This document shows positions 41,801-48,047 of a stretch of DNA of 48,047 bases, in pieces (the stretch's first letter is position 1; each line of letters starts with the position of its first letter). A program made the position numbers and the translations under genes. The stretch is taken from NCBI GenBank assembly GCA_049644345.1, contig JBARRS010000198.1, positions 1-48,047 on the forward strand, in the 5' to 3' direction. This DNA is from JBARRS01 sp049644345 (lineage in GTDB: Bacteria; Actinomycetota; Thermoleophilia; Gaiellales; Gaiellaceae). The notes beneath the pieces were generated by a model that worked only from the letters and a program-made list of their open reading frames with translations, made no database searches and was not told where the DNA came from.

Positions 41801-44257
41801 ATGGAGCCGCTCGCCGCCGGGGACGCCCTCGCGCTCGTCGAACAGCGGTGGCCGGAGCTCGCGCGGGAGGCATGCCGTCTGCGTGACGCCGGGCACGGGA
41901 CGCTCGTCACCTATTCGCCGAAGGTCTTCATCCCGCTGACCAAGCTCTGCCGCGACGTCTGCCACTACTGCACGTTCGCGCGGCCCCCTCGTCGTGGCGA
42001 GCGCGCGTACATGAGCGAGGACGAGGTGCTCGCGGTCGCGCGGGCGGGGGCGGCCGCCGGTTGCCGCGAGGCGCTCTTCACGCTCGGAGACAAGCCCGAG
42101 CTCCGCTATCGGGCCGCACGGGACGAGCTGACGGCGCTCGGCTGTGAGACGACGCTGGAATACCTCGCCCGGTGCGCGGAGCTCGTGCTTCACGAGACAG
42201 GGCTGCTGCCACACATGAACCCGGGGGTGATGTCCCTTGAAGACATCGCGGCCCTGCGTGAAGTGTCCGCTTCGCAAGGATTGATGCTGGAGACGGCGTC
42301 GGCGCGCCTCTCGCAGCGTGGGGGACCCCACTTCGGCTCGCCCGACAAGCTGCCCGAGCGGCGCCTGGAAACGGTCGCCGCCGCGGGCGAGGCGGCGGTG
42401 CCGTTCACGACCGGGATCCTGATCGGGATCGGCGAGGCGCGCGCGGAGCGAATCGAGGCGCTGCTCGCGATCCGCGACCTCCACGACCGCTTCGGCCACG
42501 TCCAGGAGGTGATCGTCCAGAACTTCCGAGCCAAGCCGGGAACGAAGATGGCCGCGTTCCCGGAGCCGCCGCTCGAGGAGCTCCTATGGACGTGTGCCGC
42601 CGCGCGGCTCGTGCTCGGTTCCGCGATGAACATCCAGGCGCCGCCGAACCTGAGCTACGACGACTTCCCGCACCTGCTCGACGCCGGGATCAACGACTGG
42701 GGCGGCGTCTCGCCCGTGACGGTCGACCACGTCAACCCCGAGGCGCCGTGGCCCGAGGTCGAGCGGTTGCGTGCTGCAACGGAGGCTCATGAGCTCCGGC
42801 TCGCCCCGCGCCTGCCGGTCTACCCGGAGTACATCGATGCCCGGTGGATCGACCGGTCGGTGCTGCCGCACGTGCTGCGGCGGGCAGATGCGGACGGTCT
42901 CGGCCGCGAGGACGCCTGGGCGGCGGGCGCGGCCGTGCCCATTCCGGACATCTGGGACGGCGTACCCAGCCTCCTCCCCACGGCGAGCGTATCGCCGAAA
43001 ACCGCACGCGTGGGAGACGGAGCCGTGCCGAAACCGTCACGACGAGTTGCCGAGGCGCTCGCCAAGGTGCGTGACGAGGTCGCGCTCGAGGAGCACGACG
43101 CGACGGCGCTCCTCTCCGCCCGCGGCGCCGACTTCCACGCGGTCTGCCGCGCTGCCGACCGCCTCCGCCGCGAGGTCTGCGGCGACACGGTCAGCTACGT
43201 CGTCACCCGGAACATCAACTACACGAACGTCTGCTACTTCCGCTGCGGCTTCTGCGCTTTCTCGAAAGGGAAGCTGGCGGCCAATCTGCGCGGCCGGCCA
43301 TACCTGGTCCCGCTGGACGAGATCGTCCGGCGCTGCGAGGAGGCCTGGGAGCGGGGGGCGGTCGAAGTCTGTCTCCAGGGCGGCATCCACCCCGGATTCA
43401 CGGGCGACTTCTACGTCGAGGTCTGCGAGGCGGTCAAGCGGGCGCTGCCGGACCTGCACGTGCACGCATTCTCGGCGCTCGAGGTCTGGCAGGGCGCGGC
43501 CACGCTCGGGGTGCCGCTGGGCGACTACCTCGAGCGCCTGCGTGAGGCGGGCCTCGCGTCGCTGCCCGGCACCGCGGCCGAAATCCTCGACGACGAGATC
43601 CGCGCCCTCATTTGCCCGGACAAGGTGACGACCGCGCAGTGGCTGCACGTCCACGACGTCGCTCACCGCGTGGGCCTCCGCTCGACGGGGACGATCATGT
43701 TCGGCCACGTCGACGCGCCGCGGCACTGGGCACGTCACCTTCTGCGCGTTCGCGATCAGCAGCGGCGCAGCGGCGGCTTCACAGAGCTCGTCCCGCTGCC
43801 GTTCGTGCACATGGAGGCCCCGATCTACCTCAAGGGTCTCGCGCGACCGGGGCCGACGTTCCGGGAGGCGCTGCTAGTGCACGCGGCGGCGCGCCTCGTC
43901 CTCCACCCGTGGGTCACGAACATACAGGCCTCCTGGGTGAAGCTCGGGGTCGGCGGGGCGCAGGCGACTCTGCGTGCGGGCGCGAACGACCTCGGCGGGA
44001 CGCTGATGAACGAGTCGATCTCGCGCGCCGCCGGCGCGGATCACGGGCAGGAGCTGTCGCCGGAGAGGATGGAGGCGGCGATTAGCGCCCTCGGTCGCAC
44101 TCCGCGGCAGCGGACGACGCTCTATGCGGATGCGCCCGAGGAGCGGCGTGCCGCCTCGTTCGGCGCGCCGCCGCTCAGCGAGCCGGTCAACCCGAGCGTC
44201 AACGACGCGAGGCTGGTCGCACCGTCGCGGCTCGTCCGTCCCGGACTCGCCGCCTAG
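41801..44257 (+). CDS. fbiC: FbiC: fused 7,8-didemethyl-8-hydroxy-5-deazariboflavin synthase
   Basis: 818 aa. Two radical-SAM halves: the CofG-like N-terminus with Cys 50, 54, 57 (CRDVCHYC) and the CofH-like C-terminus with Cys 478, 482, 485 (CYFRCGFC). Together they build the F0 chromophore of coenzyme F420 from tyrosine and a riboflavin precursor. Fusion of the two is characteristic of actinobacteria. ATG 41801 lies 8 nt after TAAGCT, without a ribosome site. No fbiA/B or cofC gene is present in this window. The stop abuts the lysA stop. Confidence 0.95.
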   Translation: MEPLAAGDALALVEQRWPELAREACRLRDAGHGTLVTYSPKVFIPLTKLCRDVCHYCTFARPPRRGERAYMSEDEVLAVARAGAAAGCREALFTLGDKPELRYRAARDELTALGCETTLEYLARCAELVLHETGLLPHMNPGVMSLEDIAALREVSASQGLMLETASARLSQRGGPHFGSPDKLPERRLETVAAAGEAAVPFTTGILIGIGEARAERIEALLAIRDLHDRFGHVQEVIVQNFRAKPGTKMAAFPEPPLEELLWTCAAARLVLGSAMNIQAPPNLSYDDFPHLLDAGINDWGGVSPVTVDHVNPEAPWPEVERLRAATEAHELRLAPRLPVYPEYIDARWIDRSVLPHVLRRADADGLGREDAWAAGAAVPIPDIWDGVPSLLPTASVSPKTARVGDGAVPKPSRRVAEALAKVRDEVALEEHDATALLSARGADFHAVCRAADRLRREVCGDTVSYVVTRNINYTNVCYFRCGFCAFSKGKLAANLRGRPYLVPLDEIVRRCEEAWERGAVEVCLQGGIHPGFTGDFYVEVCEAVKRALPDLHVHAFSALEVWQGAATLGVPLGDYLERLREAGLASLPGTAAEILDDEIRALICPDKVTTAQWLHVHDVAHRVGLRSTGTIMFGHVDAPRHWARHLLRVRDQQRRSGGFTELVPLPFVHMEAPIYLKGLARPGPTFREALLVHAAARLVLHPWVTNIQASWVKLGVGGAQATLRAGANDLGGTLMNESISRAAGADHGQELSPERMEAAISALGRTPRQRTTLYADAPEERRAASFGAPPLSEPVNPSVNDARLVAPSRLVRPGLAA

Positions 44258-45535
44258 TCACGCCTCGTAGCGGAGCAGGTCCTCGACCGTCTCCCGCCGC
44301 CTGATCACACGCGCCTCGCCGCCCCCGACGAGGACGGCGGCCGGCCGTGGCACGCCGTTGTAGCTCGAGCTCATCGCAAGGGTGTAGGCGCCGGTCGCCG
44401 GGACCGCGAGTAGATCGCCGCGGCGAGGTTCTGGCAGGTCGACGCCGTCGATCAGGACGTCGCCCGCCTCGCAGTGCTTGCCGCAGACGGCGTAGGAGCC
44501 CGCCGGCCGCTCGTCCGCTCGGTTTGCGAGCAGCGCCGAGAGCCGGGCGCCGTAGAGCTGCGGCCGGGGGTTGTCCGACATCCCTCCGTCGATCGCGACG
44601 TACGTCCTCGCCTCGCTCGCCCGCTTGATCGTGCCGACGCGGTAGAGCGTACAGGCGGCCGGCCCGACGATCGAGCGGCCGGGCTCGAGCACGATCTTCG
44701 GCCGCGGCAGCTCCTGGAGCGCGAGGGCCTGCTCGACCCGGTCGAGCAAAACCGAGACGAACTGCTCGATCGCCGGCGGCTGGTCCTCCTCGACGTAGCG
44801 AATTCCGAGCCCGCCGCCGAGGTCGAGCACCGCCGGAGTCCAGCCGAGCTCGGTTCGGCACTCGGCGGCGAAGGCGGCGAGCCAGTCCACCGTCATCAGG
44901 GCCGCTTGGAGCCCGAGCAGCTGCGAGCCGACGTGCACGTGCAGCCCCTCGACGTCGAGGCCGGCGTCGCCGGCCCGGCCGATCGCGTCGAGCGCCTGGT
45001 CGCGCGGCAGGCCGAATTTCGAGCCGTAATGCGCGGTGCGGATCGCCTCGTGCGTCTCCGCCTCGATCCCGGGCGTGACACGGACGAGCACCCGCTGGAC
45101 GCCTGCTGAAAGGGCGCGCTCGATCTCATCCTGTGCGTCGAGGACGACGAGCCATGCGCGAGCGTCGGCGGCATGCTCGAGCTCCTCGTCGCTCTTGTTG
45201 TTCCCGTGGACGACCAGCCGTTCCGGCGGCACGCCCGCCGCGAGCGCAAACTCCAGCTCGCCGAGCGTGGAGACGTCGGCGCCGAGCCCCTCCGCGACGA
45301 GCAGGCGCAGGACCGCGAGGTTCGCAAAGGCCTTCATTCCGTAGACGACCACCGCCTCCGGCGCCGCCTCTCTGTACACGCGCGCGCGAGAGCGCAGAGT
45401 CTGCTCGCAGTAGACGACGAGCGGCGTCCCGAACCGCTCGGCCAGCTCGGGCGCGGTGACCCCGCCGACGAGGAGCTGGCCGCCCTCGACCGCGGCGGTG
45501 TCTGGAAACAGGTCGAGCAAGCCGGTCACGCTCAC
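44258..45535 (-). CDS. lysA: Diaminopimelate decarboxylase
   Basis: 425-aa PLP enzyme, last step of lysine synthesis. The PLP lysine is K68 in VVYGMKAFAN; HVGSQL, DLGGGLGI, LEPGRSIVGPA, CGKHCEAGD (catalytic Cys) and YNGVPRPA are all present. GTG 45535 is chosen because a TAGCGT box lies 7 nt upstream; a second in-frame GTG at 45529 is possible. It is divergent from leuS with the leader region between them. Confidence 0.92.
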   Translation of the reverse strand: MSVTGLLDLFPDTAAVEGGQLLVGGVTAPELAERFGTPLVVYCEQTLRSRARVYREAAPEAVVVYGMKAFANLAVLRLLVAEGLGADVSTLGELEFALAAGVPPERLVVHGNNKSDEELEHAADARAWLVVLDAQDEIERALSAGVQRVLVRVTPGIEAETHEAIRTAHYGSKFGLPRDQALDAIGRAGDAGLDVEGLHVHVGSQLLGLQAALMTVDWLAAFAAECRTELGWTPAVLDLGGGLGIRYVEEDQPPAIEQFVSVLLDRVEQALALQELPRPKIVLEPGRSIVGPAACTLYRVGTIKRASEARTYVAIDGGMSDNPRPQLYGARLSALLANRADERPAGSYAVCGKHCEAGDVLIDGVDLPEPRRGDLLAVPATGAYTLAMSSSYNGVPRPAAVLVGGGEARVIRRRETVEDLLRYEA

Positions 45536-45542
45536 GACGCCG

Positions 45543-45562
45543 ACGCTAGCGCTTGGTATCGT
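45543..45562. promoter_or_regulatory. Divergent -10 boxes for lysA and the leuS leader
   Basis: On the minus strand TAGCGT (45548-45543) lies 7 nt before lysA GTG 45535. On the plus strand TATCGT (45557-45562) lies 8 nt before the short leader ATG 45571. -35 elements are not evident. Confidence 0.45.
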
Positions 45563-45570
45563 TCGACGCG

Positions 45571-45591
45571 ATGGAGCAGCTGCTCGAGTAG
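45571..45591 (+). CDS. Six-residue leader peptide MEQLLE before leuS
   Basis: ATG GAG CAG CTG CTC GAG TAG encodes MEQLLE with tandem Leu codons two positions before the stop. A TATCGT box 8 nt upstream suggests a leaderless start. A terminator follows 41 nt later. This is the layout of a ribosome-mediated attenuator responding to charged leucine tRNA; two Leu codons are few, so confidence is limited. Confidence 0.45.
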   Translation: MEQLLE

Positions 45592-45632
45592 CGCAGGAAG
45601 CGAACGCGGCGGCGTCGCGGCAGCTTCCCACG

Positions 45633-45657
45633 GCCTCTCGATTCGAGAGGCTTTTTT
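45633..45657 (+). terminator. Intrinsic terminator before leuS (candidate attenuator)
   Basis: GCCTCTCG, loop ATT, CGAGAGGC, then six T. It is a textbook terminator, located only 15 nt before the leuS ATG, so it must be bypassed for leuS to be expressed. An upstream GGAAGC (45597-45602) / GCTTCC (45622-45627) pair could form a competing or preceding hairpin. Confidence 0.75.
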
Positions 45658-45672
45658 GTCTTCGGAGGTCGG

Positions 45673-48047
45673 ATGGACCGGTACGAACCCCAGCAGATCG
45701 AGGCGAAGTGGCAAAGGGTCTGGGAGGACGAGCGGGTCTTCTACACCCCCAACCCCGCGCTCGGCGCGCTGCCCGAGCGCCCGAAGTTCTACATGCTCGA
45801 GATGCTGCCCTATCCGTCCGGGACGCTCCACATGGGGCACGTCCTCAACTACACGCTCGGTGACGTCCTGACCCACTTCCGTCGCCGAAACGGCTTCGAC
45901 GTCCTGCGGCCGATGGGCTTCGACTCGTTCGGGCTGCCGGCAGAGAACGCTGCCATCCGCGAGGGTGGTCATCCGCGCGAGATCACCGAGCGCAACATCG
46001 ACCACATCCGCGGGGAGATGCGGCGGCTCGGCTGGGCGATCGACTGGGACCGCGAGACGTCTGCGCACGAGCCCGAGTACTACCACTGGACGCAATGGCT
46101 GTTCCTGAAGTTCTACGAGGCGGGCCTCGCCTACCGGAAGGAGGCTCCGGTCAACTGGTGCCCGAACGACCAGACCGTGCTGGCGAACGAGCAGGTAATC
46201 GACGGCCGCTGCGAGCGCTGTGGCGCCCAGGTCGAGGCCAAGCTGATGGAGCAATGGTTTTTCAAGATCACCGCCTACGCGGATGCGCTCCTTGACGACC
46301 ACGCGCTGATCGACTGGCCAGAGCGGACGATTACGATCCAGCGCAATTGGATCGGCCGCTCCGAGGGCGCCGAGGTGCTGTTCCGCGTCGAGGAGCTCGA
46401 CCTGGACATCCCCGTCTTCACAACCCGTCCCGACACGCTGTTCGGCGCCACGTTCTTCGTCCTCGCGCCGGAGCATCCACTGGTGCCCAAGATGGTCGAG
46501 GGAACGCCTCACGAGCAGGAGACCCTGGAGTACGCCCGCCATGCAGTCGTCGCCCGCGGGGCCGACCGTCTCGATCCCGAACGTGAGAAGACCGGGGTCT
46601 TCACCGGCCGCTTCGCAACGAATCCGGTGAACGAGGCACGGATCCCGATCTGGGTCGCCGACTACGTGCTGATGGAGTACGGCACGGGCGCGATCATGGC
46701 CGTCCCCGCACACGACGAGCGCGATCTCGAGTTCGCGGAGCGCTTCGACCTCCCGGTCAAGCAGGTGATCGACGAGGACGGCGTCATGGTCGACTCGGCG
46801 CAGTTCACCGGCATGACGGCGGAGGAGGGCAAGCGCGCGATCGTCAAGTGGCTGCGCGAGCGGGGCCGAGCCGCTCCGGCTGTCAGCTTCCGCCTGCGCG
46901 ACTGGTCGTTCTCGCGGCAGCGCTATTGGGGCTGCCCGATCCCGATCGTCTACTGCGAGGAATGCGGCGCCGTGCCCGTGCCGGAGGAGGACTTGCCTGT
47001 GCTGCTGCCGGAGGTCGAGGACTACCGGCCGCGGGGGAAGCCGCCGCTCGCGTCGAACGAGGAGTGGCTGCACGTCGAGTGCCCCCGCTGCGGCGGCGAG
47101 GCCGTCCGCGAGGCCGACACGATGGACACTTTCGTCGATTCAGCGTGGTACTTCCTGCGCTACTGCGACCCGCACGACGACCAAGCGCCATTCGAGCGCC
47201 GCCTCGTCGACTACTGGATGCCGGTCGACCAGTACATCGGCGGGATCGACCACGCGACCGGGCATCTGCTCTACTCCCGCTTCTTCGTCAAGGCGATGAA
47301 CGAGTTCGGCATGCTCGGCTTCCGCGAGCCGTTCCAGCGCCTCTTCCACCAGGGCTGGGTCCGTCAGGGCGGGACGAAGATGTCGAAGTCGAAGGGGAAC
47401 GTGACCGGGCCGGATCAGCTGGTCGAGCTGTACGGAGCAGATGCGGTCCGGCTCTACATCCTCTTCATGGGGCCGGCCGACCAGGACATGGAGTGGACCG
47501 AGGAAGGCGTCGAAGGCATCTCGCGCTTCCTCCGCCGGCTGTGGCGGATCGTGAACGAGGCCGCGGAGGCGCCGGCTGCATCCGCAGACGGGCCGCTCGT
47601 GCGCACGGCGCACCAGACGATCGCGAAGGTCACCGACGACATCGGCCGCCGCTTCCAGTTCAACACGCCGATCGCGGCCGTGATGGAGCTCGTGAACGAG
47701 CTCGGACGAGCGCCGGGCGCGCCGGGGGCTCGCTTCGCGGCCGAGACCGCCGTCTCGCTGATCCAGCCGTACGCGCCGCACGTCGCCGAAGAGCTGTGGC
47801 AGCGGCTCGGCCACGAGCGGCTGTGGGAGCAGCCGTGGCCGGTCGCCGACGCGGCGCTGCTCGAGCGAGAGACGTTCGAGCTGGTGATCCAGGTCAACGG
47901 CAAGGTGCGCGACCGCATGGAGGTCGCGGTCGACAGCTCGGAGGACGAGTTGATCGAACGTGCAAAGGCCTCGCCGCGCGTCCAGACACACCTGGACGGC
48001 AAGGAGATCCGGCAGGCGATCGTCGTCCCCCGCAAGCTCGTCAACCT
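45673..48047 (+). CDS. leuS: Leucyl-tRNA synthetase (3' end cut by window)
   Basis: 791 codons seen, running off the right edge close to the expected C-terminus. HMGH (53-56) in YPSGTLHMGHVL is the HIGH motif; KMSKS is at 569-573. A zinc-type CxxC pair (CERCGAQ, CPNDQ; CEECG, CPRCG) and the CP1 editing domain (TTRPDTLFGATFFVLAPEHP; AVPAHDERD) are intact. The C-terminal LVIQVNGKVRDRMEV region matches the family. ATG 45673 follows GGAGG. Expression is probably governed by the leader and terminator upstream. Confidence 0.95.
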   Translation, partial: MDRYEPQQIEAKWQRVWEDERVFYTPNPALGALPERPKFYMLEMLPYPSGTLHMGHVLNYTLGDVLTHFRRRNGFDVLRPMGFDSFGLPAENAAIREGGHPREITERNIDHIRGEMRRLGWAIDWDRETSAHEPEYYHWTQWLFLKFYEAGLAYRKEAPVNWCPNDQTVLANEQVIDGRCERCGAQVEAKLMEQWFFKITAYADALLDDHALIDWPERTITIQRNWIGRSEGAEVLFRVEELDLDIPVFTTRPDTLFGATFFVLAPEHPLVPKMVEGTPHEQETLEYARHAVVARGADRLDPEREKTGVFTGRFATNPVNEARIPIWVADYVLMEYGTGAIMAVPAHDERDLEFAERFDLPVKQVIDEDGVMVDSAQFTGMTAEEGKRAIVKWLRERGRAAPAVSFRLRDWSFSRQRYWGCPIPIVYCEECGAVPVPEEDLPVLLPEVEDYRPRGKPPLASNEEWLHVECPRCGGEAVREADTMDTFVDSAWYFLRYCDPHDDQAPFERRLVDYWMPVDQYIGGIDHATGHLLYSRFFVKAMNEFGMLGFREPFQRLFHQGWVRQGGTKMSKSKGNVTGPDQLVELYGADAVRLYILFMGPADQDMEWTEEGVEGISRFLRRLWRIVNEAAEAPAASADGPLVRTAHQTIAKVTDDIGRRFQFNTPIAAVMELVNELGRAPGAPGARFAAETAVSLIQPYAPHVAEELWQRLGHERLWEQPWPVADAALLERETFELVIQVNGKVRDRMEVAVDSSEDELIERAKASPRVQTHLDGKEIRQAIVVPRKLVN

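Noticed and set aside
45571..45657. T-box riboswitch before leuS
   Set aside because: The leader is too short and lacks the TGGNACCGCG-type T-box; a leader-peptide attenuator explains the terminator better.

Overview
The window is GC-rich chromosomal DNA with dense genes on both strands and very short gaps. Several features point to an actinomycete (Actinomycetota), plausibly class Thermoleophilia: a fused CofG-CofH (FbiC) protein for coenzyme F420, an F420/flavin PPOX-type protein, paired Ig-like repeats on a secreted lysozyme, and many starts with a TANNNT box only 6-8 nt upstream (a leaderless-mRNA signature). The taxonomic placement is inference. I see no insertion sequences, CRISPR arrays, rRNA or tRNA genes.

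Layout. 1-2036 (-): secreted GH25 lysozyme, cut by the left edge. 2224-6377 (+): a ThDP-dependent enzyme, a BchI/ChlI-type AAA+ ATPase whose 3' end carries an A7 slippery run leading by -1 shift into a VWA domain, and an orphan 152-aa protein. 6374-10467: CaiB-type CoA transferase, HAD hydrolase, M14-like peptidase, DUF4395-like membrane protein, lytic transglycosylase with a structured leader. 10558-14172: small ABM-like protein, MarR regulator, MMPL transporter, second M14-like peptidase. 14186-17720 (-): MreB, membrane spermidine-synthase-like protein, secreted esterase. 17842-19923: DoxX / MarR / VOC dioxygenase, resembling the Bacillus mhq quinone-resistance set. 19959-25103: LPG-synthase-TM-like protein, proline-rich protein, diguanylate cyclase, second membrane spermidine-synthase-like protein. 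25093-30269: secreted Fn3-like protein, Rieske oxygenase, RsgA with a structured leader holding a 15-codon ORF. 30480-34824: NrtR-like regulator, NiaP-like transporter, a 37-aa cationic heptad-repeat peptide with an acidic 106-aa neighbour, a MoaD-like sulfur carrier and BNR-repeat protein, PPOX protein. 34838-41710: GAF protein, orphan dipeptide-type permease pair, HMG-CoA-lyase family enzyme, GNAT, VOC, DUF255 thioredoxin-like protein, SnoaL-like protein. 41801-48047: FbiC, LysA, and LeuRS behind a leader ORF and terminator; leuS is cut by the right edge.

The main points beyond routine annotation are the probable programmed -1 frameshift making two chelatase-type products from one gene (around 5041-5047), the unlisted cationic peptide at 32591-32704, the leader RNA with an occluded short ORF before rsgA, the attenuator-like leader before leuS, and a repeated promoter design in which back-to-back genes share overlapping -10 boxes and appear to make leaderless mRNAs.
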